Positions 43,845 to 52,634 of a DNA stretch of 64,000 nt are shown piece after piece. The DNA is from Vibrio echinoideorum (GTDB lineage Bacteria; Pseudomonadota; Gammaproteobacteria; Enterobacterales; Vibrionaceae): the NCBI RefSeq assembly GCF_024347455.1, contig NZ_AP025484.1:124001-188000 (forward strand), written 5' to 3'. The notes under the pieces are model-generated. The model was not told the origin of the DNA and did not search any database. It was given only the letters and a program-made list of their open reading frames with translations. Within the stretch, counting starts at the first letter, position 1; every line of letters starts with the position of its first letter. The translations under genes and the position numbers were made by a program.

Positions 43845-44726
43845 TTAAGACGACATAGACAGCGCGAATGACAACAAGATAGGCAAGGTAACCACGCTTA
43901 GGAAGTTGCCGAACAACACCATAGATGCGACCTTGGGCGGCTCGACATTGAATCTTTCTGCGAACAGGTAGTTCATCACGGCGGGTGGCAGCATGGTGAA
44001 CAGCACCATCATTTGTAAGTGCAGCGTAGGCAGCGGAATAAAGAAGTAGATGATGGCAAAGGCGATGGCCCCTGTGAACAGTGATTGAGCCGTACACAAC
44101 AAGCCTACTTTGAGTCCGCTTAGCTTCAAGTTCACCATTTGCGAACCCAACGACAACAGCATGATAGGCACGGCTGCTTGGCCGAGTAGCGATGTTGCTT
44201 CGTAGATTGGATTCCATACTGCAATTCCAGACAGGTTGAGCGTCATCGCTAATGCTGCGGCTAAGAATATCGGCATCTTGAGGATCTGCTTGATCGGATT
44301 ACCTTCACTCAGTAACGCCAAGCCAATACTAATATGGACACACGCCGATACCACAAACAGCAGCACTGCAGGGGCTAATGCGCTCTCACCAAAGGTATAA
44401 GTAAATAGCGGAATCGCGAGGTTGCCACTGTTGCGGAACATGTGTGGCGGAGCCCAAGCTTTGAAGTTGAGCTTAAAGATCTTACAGATTGGTATCATCA
44501 ATAAAGCGGGCACCAACACCGAAACCAAAGAAGCGGTGATGAGTGGCAGTTGCTCGGTGTCGAGGGGCATGGTGGTCAGTGATGCAAACACCAAAGCAGG
44601 AATACACACATCCATGTTGATACGATTGATCGGTTTGAAATCGGGCTTGAGCCAACGACCTACCGCAAAGCCAGCACTGGCTAAAGCAAAAACGGGAAAC
44701 AGAATGCTGACGACCTGTTCGAACAT
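43845..44726 (-). CDS. AEC-family transporter
   Basis: An auxin-efflux-carrier (AEC) family membrane protein, 293 residues from the ATG at 44726, with AAAGGA 5 nt before it; the ATG at 44756 lacks a site. About ten hydrophobic helices in two halves. The family-typical region is HMFRNSGNLAIPLFTYTFGE (about 104-123), and the second half has LFTMLPPAVMNYLFAERF. Bacterial members carry malonate, malate or other organic acids; the substrate here is unknown. It is a single gene. Confidence 0.88.
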   Translation of the reverse strand: MFEQVVSILFPVFALASAGFAVGRWLKPDFKPINRINMDVCIPALVFASLTTMPLDTEQLPLITASLVSVLVPALLMIPICKIFKLNFKAWAPPHMFRNSGNLAIPLFTYTFGESALAPAVLLFVVSACVHISIGLALLSEGNPIKQILKMPIFLAAALAMTLNLSGIAVWNPIYEATSLLGQAAVPIMLLSLGSQMVNLKLSGLKVGLLCTAQSLFTGAIAFAIIYFFIPLPTLHLQMMVLFTMLPPAVMNYLFAERFNVEPPKVASMVLFGNFLSVVTLPILLSFALSMSS

Positions 44727-44900
44727 AGAATTCCTTTCTAGATTGGGTGCTTCCATTTAGCTGAGAAACGAATGTTTTAGAGAGACGCCAAACGAAGCAT
44801 AAAGTCGAGATGTATAAACATTAACCTATCAATATAATTACTTGGCGTCACCGAAGATCGTTGTCTGTGAGCGGTTAATTTATATTTCTTTGAATGAAGC

Positions 44901-44935
44901 ACAAAAAAGACCAGTGGCATCAGCAACTGGTCTTT
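44901..44935 (-). terminator. Terminator of the xdh-guaD operon
   Basis: AAAGACCAGT (44906-44915) pairs perfectly with ACTGGTCTTT (44926-44935). A6 at 44903-44908 gives a T tract for leftward transcription. It lies 79 bp after guaD. Confidence 0.85.
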
Positions 44936-45013
44936 AAAGGCTAGATAAATCTGGACGGATTTTTAATTAACGACGGCTTGTCGCTGTCTAGCGATTGTTA
45001 CTCGGTTTTAAGC

Positions 45014-46348
45014 CTAACTAACGAGCTTTTTGTAATCTTTGAAATTCACGTCATAAGCTTTTTCGCCGTAGATGTAAGTCTCGCTAACGGTTCTGTCGTC
45101 ACCTAAGCTCATCAATACAAAAAGTTTTTCTTCAAGCTTGGTGGTTTGTTCCATTCTAAAGCGCATCAGCTGAGTTGCGTGTAGATCCAACACCACGAAA
45201 TCCGCTTCTTTTCCGACTTCCAAGTTACCAATCTTGTCTTCTAAATGCAGCGAACGTGCGCCGCCTAGTGTTGCCAAGAACAGCGACTTAGCTGGGTGCA
45301 GCTTCTTATGCTGTAACTGCATGATCTTGTACGCTTCACTCATTGTTTGCAGGATTGAGAAGCTGGTGCCTGCGCCTACATCAGTACCCACGCCGACACG
45401 AATACCGTGATCTTCCATCTCTGGTAATCGGAACAAACCCGAGCCTAAGAAAAGGTTAGAGGTTGGACAGAAAGCAATGGCAGATTCAGTATCCGCTAGG
45501 CGCTTACATTCGCAGTCAGACAAGTGAATACCATGGGCAAATACCGAACGTTTGTGAAGTAGTCCGTAATGGTCATAGACATCTAGGTAACTGTCGCGCT
45601 CTGGGAACAGCGATTTCACCCACTCGATCTCTTTCTCGTTTTCAGAAAGGTGAGTGTGCATGTACACGTCTGGGTATTCTTCTAGCAGTTTACCGACAGT
45701 AGCAAGTTGTTCTGGTGTGCTGGTTGGCGCAAAACGAGGCGTTACGGCATAGTGCAAACGACCGCGCTTGTGCCACTTTTCGATCAGCTCTTTTGAATCG
45801 GCATAACCAGATTCTGGTGTGTCGGTGAGGTAGTCTGGCGCGTTGCGATCCATTAGCACCTTACCCGCGATCATTCGTAGATTACGTTTCTCTGCTTCTT
45901 CAAAGAACACGTTGACGGACTCTTTGTGTACCGTGCCAAATACCAGTGCCGTGGTGGTGCCGTTGCTTGCTAATTCATCTAGGAATAGCTTCGCGACTTT
46001 GTGTGCATAAACTGGGTTTTTGAAGCGTTTTTCTTCTGGAAAGGTGTAGTTCTCTAACCAATCTAGTAGCTGCTCACCGTAAGACGCGATCATCCCTGTT
46101 TGAGGGTAGTGGATGTGCGTATCAATAAAGCCAGAGGTGATCAGCTTGTCTTTGTATTGTTTTACTTCGAGTGTTTTAGGTTGGCGAGCCAGTACCTCGT
46201 CGGCATGGCCTAAGTCGACGACATGGCCGTTCTCTATGACTAAAACACCGTCTTCAAAATAGTCGTAAGACTCATCGATACCGACGTCTTTTGGGTCGGC
46301 GACGCTGTGTAAAATACTGGCGCGATAAGCTTTGCGTTGCGTTGTCAT
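45014..46348 (-). CDS. guaD: Guanine deaminase
   Basis: Deaminates guanine to xanthine, the entry to the oxidative pathway. The 444-residue amidohydrolase is close to bacterial GuaD: HxH at H78/H80 in GFIDTHIHYPQTGM, THLSENEKEIEWVKSLFPER, HGIHLSDCE, CPTSNLFLGSGLF and GTDVGAGTSFS. The ATG follows AAGGAAG by 5 nt. It is the last gene of xdhA-xdhB-xdhC-guaD, so it is co-expressed with the enzyme that uses its product. Confidence 0.96.
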   Translation of the reverse strand: MTTQRKAYRASILHSVADPKDVGIDESYDYFEDGVLVIENGHVVDLGHADEVLARQPKTLEVKQYKDKLITSGFIDTHIHYPQTGMIASYGEQLLDWLENYTFPEEKRFKNPVYAHKVAKLFLDELASNGTTTALVFGTVHKESVNVFFEEAEKRNLRMIAGKVLMDRNAPDYLTDTPESGYADSKELIEKWHKRGRLHYAVTPRFAPTSTPEQLATVGKLLEEYPDVYMHTHLSENEKEIEWVKSLFPERDSYLDVYDHYGLLHKRSVFAHGIHLSDCECKRLADTESAIAFCPTSNLFLGSGLFRLPEMEDHGIRVGVGTDVGAGTSFSILQTMSEAYKIMQLQHKKLHPAKSLFLATLGGARSLHLEDKIGNLEVGKEADFVVLDLHATQLMRFRMEQTTKLEEKLFVLMSLGDDRTVSETYIYGEKAYDVNFKDYKKLVS

Positions 46349-46407
46349 GTTTACTTCCTTTTAATGACTTCAGCGACTTTATGGCCACTGAAGCTTTGCG
46401 ACTTTTG

Positions 46408-47289
46408 TTAGGCGATCTTCTCTTCCAATGGTGGTTCGCCTACGTCGCTTGGTTGACTGTGTTGTTCGGTCAAATCCTGATTTCGATATTGTTTGGTTGG
46501 GCGCTTTTGTTCAAGTGCTTGGCCTTGATAGTGTGCGATCAGTTCACCCGCAACCGACACCGCAATTTCCGCAGGATGTTTGCCATTCACCGCACTAATG
46601 CCAATCGGGCAAAGCATAGTTTCGATTTGCTCTTGGCTATAGCCGCGTTGCTCTAAGCGGAAGTCGAACTTCTTGCGCTTAGTCAGAGAACCAATCATGC
46701 CAAAGTAACGGCTGTCTTCACGGTCGATAATGGCCTTAGTTAGGTCAAAATCGAGCTGGTGGTTGTGCGTCATCACTAGGTAATAGCTGTTCGGTGGCAT
46801 GTGTTTCACTTCGCCAACCGGATCGTCTGAGACAAGCTTCTTCACACCGTGTGGCAGCGTTTCGGGGAACACTTCTTCACGCTCATCAATCCAGGTCACG
46901 CGGAAGGGCAGGGTTGCGACAATGTGCAGCAGCGCCTTGGCTACGTGGCCAGCGCCGAACAGCACAAGATGATTTTGCTGAGTGCCAATCGGCTCAAAGC
47001 TCAACGTTGCCATTCCGCCACAACATTGGCCTAAACGAGCGCCTAGGTTGAAGCGTTCCACTTTGAGCGATTTTTCACTGGCAATCAGCATTTCACGCGC
47101 CATTTTAGTAGCCACATGTTCAAGGTGACCACCACCAATCGTAGCGATGATTCGGTCACGAGTGACAAGCATTTTGGTGCCCGCATCGCGTGGAACGGAA
47201 CCTCTGTCTTCAAGAACCGTTACCATCACACACGGTTCGTAGTTCTCTTCCAGTTTTGCCAGTTCGTGAATCCAATTATCCTTAAACAT
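46408..47289 (-). CDS. xdhC: Xanthine dehydrogenase accessory protein XdhC
   Basis: A chaperone that binds and sulfurates the molybdenum cofactor and inserts it into xanthine dehydrogenase. The 293 residues comprise an N-terminal XdhC/CoxI domain (RGSVPRDAGTKMLVT, GGGHLEHVATKMA, GQCCGGMATLSFEP) and a C-terminal Rossmann-like domain (HLVLFGAGHVAKALLHI). A strong AGGAGG lies 4 nt before the ATG. It sits between xdhB and guaD; 92 bp separate it from xdhB and contain degenerate 20-bp repeats. Confidence 0.95.
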   Translation of the reverse strand: MFKDNWIHELAKLEENYEPCVMVTVLEDRGSVPRDAGTKMLVTRDRIIATIGGGHLEHVATKMAREMLIASEKSLKVERFNLGARLGQCCGGMATLSFEPIGTQQNHLVLFGAGHVAKALLHIVATLPFRVTWIDEREEVFPETLPHGVKKLVSDDPVGEVKHMPPNSYYLVMTHNHQLDFDLTKAIIDREDSRYFGMIGSLTKRKKFDFRLEQRGYSQEQIETMLCPIGISAVNGKHPAEIAVSVAGELIAHYQGQALEQKRPTKQYRNQDLTEQHSQPSDVGEPPLEEKIA

Positions 47290-47317
47290 ATGTCCTCCTA
47301 AATCCCTTCTATGCTTC

Positions 47318-47384
47318 CTAAGCTATTTATAGGTGCTCTAAGCTATTTATTGCGCCCTAAGCGGTCTATATAAACCGAGCCCTA
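47318..47384. repeat. Degenerate tandem units ending in the xdhB stop codon
   Basis: CTAAGCTATTTAT starts at 47318 and 47338 (20 bp apart). Related CTAAGC-starting units follow at 47357 and 47382. The last CTA is the xdhB stop codon read on the plus strand, so each unit looks like a decayed copy of the gene's final bases (GCTTAG on the coding strand). Confidence 0.55.
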
Positions 47385-49787
47385 AGCCGTTTCTGATTGA
47401 GCATCGACCGAAGTCGGAGCCGTTTCAGTGACTTCCTGAATCGCCATCAGAATACGTTCTGGCGTTGCAGGTGTGTTGAGCTTAGGAATCGCGCCATCGA
47501 CGGCGACATAGCTGATTGCGTCTTTCAGTGCGCTCCATACCGACATACCCAACATGAAAGGCGGTTCACCCACGGCTTTCGAGTTGAAGACGGTGTCTTC
47601 TGGGTTGTTACGGTTTTCTAAAAGATGCGTTCTGAAATCAATTGGCATATCAGCAATCGCCGGGATCTTGTAACTCGCAGGACCATTGGTCATCAAGCGG
47701 CCTTGCTGGTTCCAAACCAACTCTTCCGTCGTTAACCAACCGACACCTTGCACAAAGCCACCTTCGACTTGGCCGATATCAATTGCTGGGTTCAATGAAG
47801 CGCCCACGTCATGCAAAATATCGACACGCAGAATCTTGTTTTCGCCGGTTAGGGTATCGATGATGACTTCTGAACAAGAGGCACCATACGCGTAGTAGTA
47901 GAACGGACGACCGCGTGCTTTCTCGTGATCGTAATAGATCTTCGGAGTGCGGTAGAAGCCAGTGCTCGACAGCGAGATTTGGTTAAACCAAGCCAGTTCA
48001 ACAAATGAGTTGAAGGTCATGATCTCGTCGCGAATCTGCACCATGCCGTTCTTAAATACCACCTCTTCAGGCCACACTTTGAAGTGCGAAGAAGCGAAGT
48101 CAATCAGGCGCTGCTTAATGGTCATTGCGGCGTTTTGCGCGGCCTTACCGTTGAGGTCGGTGCCCGATGAGGCTGCGGTTGGTGATGTGTTCGGAACTTT
48201 GTCTGTGTTTGTAGCGGTGATCTGGATACGTTCGACATCGACTTGGAACTCCTGTGCAACGATTTGTGCCACTTTGATGTTCAAGCCTTGCCCCATTTCC
48301 GTACCACCGTGATTCAAATGAATACTGCCATCGGTGTAGATATGGATGAGCGCACCTGCTTGGTTCAAGAAAGTCGCAGTAAACGAGATGCCGAATTTCA
48401 CCGGTGTGATAGCAAGGCCTTTCTTCAAGATAGGGCTCTGCTTGTTGAACTCAGCGATTTCTTTACGACGTGCGTGATAGTCACTGCTGCGTTCAAGCTG
48501 TTCGGTTATCTCAGGTAAAAAGTTGTCTTCAACGGTTTGGTAGTAATGGGTCACGTTACGGCCTTCTTCGCCGTAGTAGTTCGCCTTACGTACTTCCAAA
48601 GGATCTTTTTTCAGGTAACGCGCAATCTCGTCCATGATGTGCTCGATGGTCATCATGCCTTGCGGGCCACCAAAGCCACGGTAAGCGGTGTTCGATGCGG
48701 TATTGGTTTTGCATCGATGACCAACCACAGTTGCATCACCTAGGTAGTAGGCGTTGTCTGAGTGGAACATCGCACGATCGACGATAGAACTTGATAAGTC
48801 TGGTGAGTAACCACAGTTACCTGCAACGGTAATGTCGGCACCTTGAATCACACCATTGTCGTCAAAACCGACCGTATATTGATTGTAGAACGGGTGGCGT
48901 TTACCGGTTTGCTGCATGTCTTCATTGCGCAGCAAACGCATTTTGGTTGGTCGACCGGTGAGGTGAGCAATAACCGCAGCCATACACGCTGGAGAGGCCG
49001 CTTGAGTCTCTTTACCACCGAAACCACCACCCATACGACGCATATCAATCACGACTTTGTGCATTGGTACGCCAATCACTTCCGCAACCAGTTTTTGAAC
49101 TTCGGTCGGGTTTTGAGTCGAGGTGTACACGATCATGCCGCCGTCTTCGGTTGGCATTACGCTACTTATTTGAGTTTCTAGGTAGAAGTGTTCTTGTCCA
49201 CCGATCTCTAGGTCACCAGAGATCACGTGTTTTGCTTTTGCCAGCGCCGCTTTTGAATCACCACGTTGTTGAGTGTGGCTTTCTGTGACGAAGTGCTCTT
49301 TCTCTAGCGCTTCTTTTACATCAAGAATCGCAGGGAGTTCTTCATATTCAATGATTGCAGCGTGTGCGGCTTTGCGTGCGGTTTCTAAATCGTTAGCTGC
49401 CACGGCAATCACAGGTTGGCCGTAATATTCGACTTTGCCGTCGGCAAGCAGTGGGTCACCCGGAAGAATCGCGCCGATATCCAGTTCACCCGGTACGTCT
49501 TTCGCTTGAATGGCAATCGCCACGCCTTCGAATTCGTAACACGGCGATAAATCTATCTTGGTGATGTTGGCGTGTGCTTGCGTGCTCAGGCGTGCGTATA
49601 CGTGCAGCTGATTTGGGAACTCTAGGCGGTCGTCAATGTATACCGCTTCGCCCGTGACTTGCTTGGCTGCACTGTCGTGTTTAACGCTTTTACCTACGCC
49701 AGTTTTAAGGTCTTGTTTTGCAATGGTAACCATCTCTTCGTGGGTCATCGCATTGCTCTTGTGACCAGAGGAATTTGATTTAGACAT
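47382..49787 (-). CDS. xdhB: Xanthine dehydrogenase, molybdopterin-binding subunit
   Basis: The large catalytic subunit that hydroxylates hypoxanthine and xanthine to urate at the Mo centre. The 801 residues match bacterial XdhB: GVGKSVKHDSAAKQVTGEAV at the start, TQNPTEVQKLVAEVIGVP, RRMGGGFGGKETQA, TAYRGFGGPQGM, GGTEMGQGLNIKVAQI, and the catalytic glutamate in SKAVGEPPFMLG near the C terminus. Its start overlaps the xdhA 3' end by 8 bp, so the two are translationally coupled. Confidence 0.97.
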   Translation of the reverse strand: MSKSNSSGHKSNAMTHEEMVTIAKQDLKTGVGKSVKHDSAAKQVTGEAVYIDDRLEFPNQLHVYARLSTQAHANITKIDLSPCYEFEGVAIAIQAKDVPGELDIGAILPGDPLLADGKVEYYGQPVIAVAANDLETARKAAHAAIIEYEELPAILDVKEALEKEHFVTESHTQQRGDSKAALAKAKHVISGDLEIGGQEHFYLETQISSVMPTEDGGMIVYTSTQNPTEVQKLVAEVIGVPMHKVVIDMRRMGGGFGGKETQAASPACMAAVIAHLTGRPTKMRLLRNEDMQQTGKRHPFYNQYTVGFDDNGVIQGADITVAGNCGYSPDLSSSIVDRAMFHSDNAYYLGDATVVGHRCKTNTASNTAYRGFGGPQGMMTIEHIMDEIARYLKKDPLEVRKANYYGEEGRNVTHYYQTVEDNFLPEITEQLERSSDYHARRKEIAEFNKQSPILKKGLAITPVKFGISFTATFLNQAGALIHIYTDGSIHLNHGGTEMGQGLNIKVAQIVAQEFQVDVERIQITATNTDKVPNTSPTAASSGTDLNGKAAQNAAMTIKQRLIDFASSHFKVWPEEVVFKNGMVQIRDEIMTFNSFVELAWFNQISLSSTGFYRTPKIYYDHEKARGRPFYYYAYGASCSEVIIDTLTGENKILRVDILHDVGASLNPAIDIGQVEGGFVQGVGWLTTEELVWNQQGRLMTNGPASYKIPAIADMPIDFRTHLLENRNNPEDTVFNSKAVGEPPFMLGMSVWSALKDAISYVAVDGAIPKLNTPATPERILMAIQEVTETAPTSVDAQSETA

Positions 49788-51225
49788 AAGACGTTACCCT
49801 TGTTTCGATTTGGTTGTTTTTGTTCTGTCGTTCAATGAAGTAGCGACGCAGCATGTTGGCCGCCGACAATGAACGGTATTCTTGGCTTGCACGGAAATCA
49901 GAGAGCGGCTCAAAGTCGTTATACAGTTCCTGCATCGCTAACTTAATATTAGCGTCTGTCCACGGTTTGCCTAATAACGTATTTTCACAACGAGTTGCAC
50001 GCTTAGGCGTTGCTGCCATACCGCCGAAAGCGATACGAGCGTAAGAAACCTTGCCATCTTCAATTTGAATATCAAACGCGCCACACACCGCAGAGATGTC
50101 GTCGTCTAAACGTTTCGACACTTTGTAAGCTCGGAAGCTGTCGTTGGTTGGCTTAGGAATGATGATCTGTTCGATGAATTCACTCTCTTTTTGCGCCGTC
50201 ACTTTATAGCTGATGAAGTAATCTTCAATCGGCATCGTGCGTGACTCGTCTCCGCAGCGAAGTTTGATTTTCGCGTCCAAAGCAATCAGCAGAGGAGGGG
50301 TATCACCGATAGGTGAGGCATTCGCCACATTACCGCCAATGGTGCCTTGGTTGCGTACTTGCAGTGAAGCAAAGCGATGCAACAGTTCACCAAAATCTGG
50401 GTAGTGCTTTTTCAGTAGTGCGTAAGAGTCACTGATAGGCAGGTTGGCACCAATAATTAAATCGGTGTCGGTTTCTTCGCATACCTTCATGTCTTCAACA
50501 AGATTTACGCTGATCAGCGTTTCAATCTCGCGATGAAACTGCGTCACTTCTAGCGCTAAATCCGTACCGCCAGCAACCAGCTTAGCGTTCGGATGTGCTT
50601 GAAAAAGCTTGGCCAGCTCATCAGTGCTTTTCGGGGAAAAAGCGGTGAGGTGACCAAGGCGTAAGTTGACTTCGGTGTCTTGAATGCCTTCTAGCTTCTT
50701 GATGGTGTTGCGTTCAAGTTCAGCAAATTGGTCGATCAAAGGTTGGTCTGTTGAAAGTGACATCGCAGCATCAACGATTGGTCGGTAGCCAGTACAGCGA
50801 CATAGGTTACCCGCCAGTGATTCCATGACGTCTTCTTTGCTCGCATCGGGTTTGTTCTTGCCTAGGGCAAACATCGACATGATGAAGCCCGGCGTGCAGT
50901 AACCACACTGTGAACCGTGAAAATCCACCACCGCTTTCTGCACGGGGTGCAAAGAACGATCTCGGTTTTGTAGATCTTCTACTGTGATCAGTTGCTTGCC
51001 ATGCAGCGCTGAAACGAACGTCAGGCAAGAGTTCACCGAGCGGTATTGCAGTTGTCCATCAACCACTTCACCCAGAACTACCGTACATGCACCACAGTCA
51101 CCCGACCCACAACCTTCTTTTGTACCGGTTTTATTAACCTTGGTACGAAGGTAGTTGAGCACTGTCATATTCGGCGACAGATTATCTTCACGTCTTATTT
51201 CCTGATTGAGCAAAAAAGTAATCAA
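49780..51225 (-). CDS. xdhA: Xanthine dehydrogenase, FAD and iron-sulfur subunit
   Basis: The small subunit carrying two 2Fe-2S clusters and FAD, which passes electrons from the Mo centre to NAD+. The 481 residues contain the plant-type cluster motif EGCGSGDCGACTVVLG, the second-cluster cysteines QCGYCTPGFIMS and NLCRCTGYRPIVDA, and FAD motifs LVAGGTDLALEV and RNQGTIGGNVANASPIGD. The start appears to be TTG at 51225, with AAGGAGG about 4-5 nt upstream; no ATG is near. It is the first gene of the operon, with an operator-like site 129 bp upstream. Confidence 0.96.
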   Translation of the reverse strand: MITFLLNQEIRREDNLSPNMTVLNYLRTKVNKTGTKEGCGSGDCGACTVVLGEVVDGQLQYRSVNSCLTFVSALHGKQLITVEDLQNRDRSLHPVQKAVVDFHGSQCGYCTPGFIMSMFALGKNKPDASKEDVMESLAGNLCRCTGYRPIVDAAMSLSTDQPLIDQFAELERNTIKKLEGIQDTEVNLRLGHLTAFSPKSTDELAKLFQAHPNAKLVAGGTDLALEVTQFHREIETLISVNLVEDMKVCEETDTDLIIGANLPISDSYALLKKHYPDFGELLHRFASLQVRNQGTIGGNVANASPIGDTPPLLIALDAKIKLRCGDESRTMPIEDYFISYKVTAQKESEFIEQIIIPKPTNDSFRAYKVSKRLDDDISAVCGAFDIQIEDGKVSYARIAFGGMAATPKRATRCENTLLGKPWTDANIKLAMQELYNDFEPLSDFRASQEYRSLSAANMLRRYFIERQNKNNQIETRVTSYV

Positions 51226-51353
51226 GAGACCTCCTTGTAAATCGACATATTTCCATGTGTATTCTTTTTGACTTCTAGGTCAATAATTATCCATCCTGAC
51301 CCTGTGGTCAACTATTTATTTACAAAAATGCAACAAATAATCTTTTGTGGAGA

Positions 51354-51363
51354 TTGTGTACAA
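51354..51363. promoter_or_regulatory. Candidate operator before xdhA
   Basis: TTGTGTACAA differs by one base from the TTGTATACAA core found before aceB, gcl and puuE. It lies 129 bp upstream of the xdhA start. Confidence 0.55.
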
Positions 51364-51445
51364 TTTTATTTTAACTTTAGTTGCTTGTTTTATAAGGGTT
51401 TGAATTAAAGGTGAACAGTTTTATGGCGTGAATGAATTGATAAGT

Positions 51446-51455
51446 ATGTATACAA
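51446..51455. promoter_or_regulatory. Second operator-like site upstream of xdhA
   Basis: ATGTATACAA matches the core at nine of ten positions, 83 bp beyond the previous site in the gap 51226-51705. It could act with that site in xdhA control or be fortuitous. Confidence 0.4.
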
Positions 51456-51497
51456 GATAAAGACAAGGTTTATGGCACTGTTGGAAGTGATTCTGTA

Positions 51498-51533
51498 GAG
51501 GCTAAGAGCGTTGTTGAGGCTAGAATAGGCAGT
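51498..51533. repeat. Two-copy 18-bp degenerate repeat
   Basis: GAGGCTAAGAGCGTTGTT (51498-51515) is followed by GAGGCTAGAATAGGCAGT (51516-51533). The first seven bases are identical and the period is exactly 18. Confidence 0.35.
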
Positions 51534-51586
51534 GTTTTAGATGGATGTGAGCCGATCGTCGTCTTTATTTTTAGGGGAGAGGGCAC

Positions 51587-51621
51587 AAAAAAGAGAAGTA
51601 AACACTAAGGCTTACTTCTCT
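51587..51621 (-). terminator. Intrinsic terminator of the GntR gene
   Basis: AGAGAAGTAA (51592-51601) and TTACTTCTCT (51612-51621) form a perfect 10-bp stem. The A-run at 51587-51592 gives a T tract on the minus strand. Confidence 0.82.
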
Positions 51622-51626
51622 CCAAT

Positions 51627-51668
51627 TTTGTTAACAAAAGCTGTTAACAAAAAGCTGTTAACAAAACG
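51627..51668. repeat. GTTAACAAAA direct repeats with a palindrome
   Basis: GTTAACAAAAGCT, GTTAACAAAAAGCT and GTTAACAAAACG follow one another (51630, 51643, 51657). The first is part of the perfect palindrome TTTTGTTAACAAAA (51627-51640). It lies between the gntR stop and its terminator, so it would be in the mRNA 3' end. Confidence 0.6.
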
Positions 51669-51705
51669 TTGTTGAATGATGGTTATTAATCACATGTTGA
51701 ATCTT

Positions 51706-52440
51706 CTATGACTTGCTCTTAAGCAGATCTGAGAACACAACATGCAGGTCGCTCGATGCGGTGCTGCTGTCTAGGTTGAGCTTCGAACGAATATGGCTTA
51801 GATGTTCTTGCATCAACTCTACGGCTTGTTGTTCGTTGCCTGACTCTATCGCATCCAGTAAGCCTGAGTGTTCGTCTAGAGAACAGTTCGAGTGGTTGCC
51901 CGTTTCGTATTGAGCGATCAGCAGTGAAGTTTGCGATACCAAGCTGCGTTGGAAAGCCAGCAGTGGTGCGTTCTCAGCCATTTCAGCCAGCTTGATGTGA
52001 AACTCGCCAGACAAACGTAGGCCAGAGCCGTAATCACCTTGGTCGAAAGCACAGTTCTCTTTCGCGACTAATTTTCTGCATTCTTCTATTTGCGCTTTGG
52101 TTGCGTTTTTCACCGCTAGCTCAGTGATAGCAATTTCCATTACTTCACGTGCTTTAAATATCTGCTTGGCTTCATCAACCGTTGGGGCTGCGATCATGGC
52201 ACCTCGGTTTGGACGGATCACCACAACTTGTTCTAAAGAGAGACGCAGTAAGGCACGACGGATAATGGTGCGGCTAACGCTAAAGATTTCTGCTAAGGCT
52301 TCTTCGCTTAATTTGGTGGCTGGTGGCAGCCTCTGTTCTAGTATCGCGTCGAAGATATGGCAGTAAACAACATCGTCTTGAGTCTGGCCTGTTACTTTCG
52401 TTTTTACACCTTTGGAGACAGAGTTTTTGAGAACTGTCAT
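51706..52440 (-). CDS. GntR-family regulator with FCD domain, probable purine-catabolism regulator
   Basis: A 244-residue regulator: N-terminal winged helix (about 22-88; ATKLSEEALAEIFSVSRTII and RRALLRLSLEQVVVIRPNRG) and an all-helical FCD ligand-binding domain (about 92-225; AREVMEIAITELAVKNATKA, the metal-site region LSGEFHIKLAEMAEN, and DEHSGLLDAIESG with its His). FCD GntR proteins bind organic acids and usually repress. Palindromes of the type such proteins bind (TTGTATACAA) occur before its own promoter and before five purine/glyoxylate transcription units here, and it lies next to xdhA. I infer it regulates them, with a pathway intermediate (ureide or glyoxylate) as a possible ligand. 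Confidence 0.9.
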   Translation of the reverse strand: MTVLKNSVSKGVKTKVTGQTQDDVVYCHIFDAILEQRLPPATKLSEEALAEIFSVSRTIIRRALLRLSLEQVVVIRPNRGAMIAAPTVDEAKQIFKAREVMEIAITELAVKNATKAQIEECRKLVAKENCAFDQGDYGSGLRLSGEFHIKLAEMAENAPLLAFQRSLVSQTSLLIAQYETGNHSNCSLDEHSGLLDAIESGNEQQAVELMQEHLSHIRSKLNLDSSTASSDLHVVFSDLLKSKS

Positions 52441-52506
52441 AGAGATAAGGACCCTTGTTTAGTCGAGTTGGGTTGGTCGAGAATAATTCATGAGTATTAC
52501 TCTATA

Positions 52507-52528
52507 TTGTATACATTTATCTATACAA
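52507..52528. promoter_or_regulatory. Inverted half-sites before the GntR gene (autoregulation)
   Basis: TTGTATA (52507-52513) and TATACAA (52522-52528) are perfect inverted half-sites of the regulon palindrome. The first belongs to TTGTATACAT, a nine-of-ten match to the full core. It lies 67-88 bp upstream of the gntR start. Confidence 0.6.
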
Positions 52529-52634
52529 TGCCACCGGATGAAAGTGCGATGCACGCTTATTTGTTAATGACTTATAACATTTTGTTTGCAGGGAACTGTG
52601 TGCAATCTTTAGCTTCAAGCCATTTTTAATCCAA

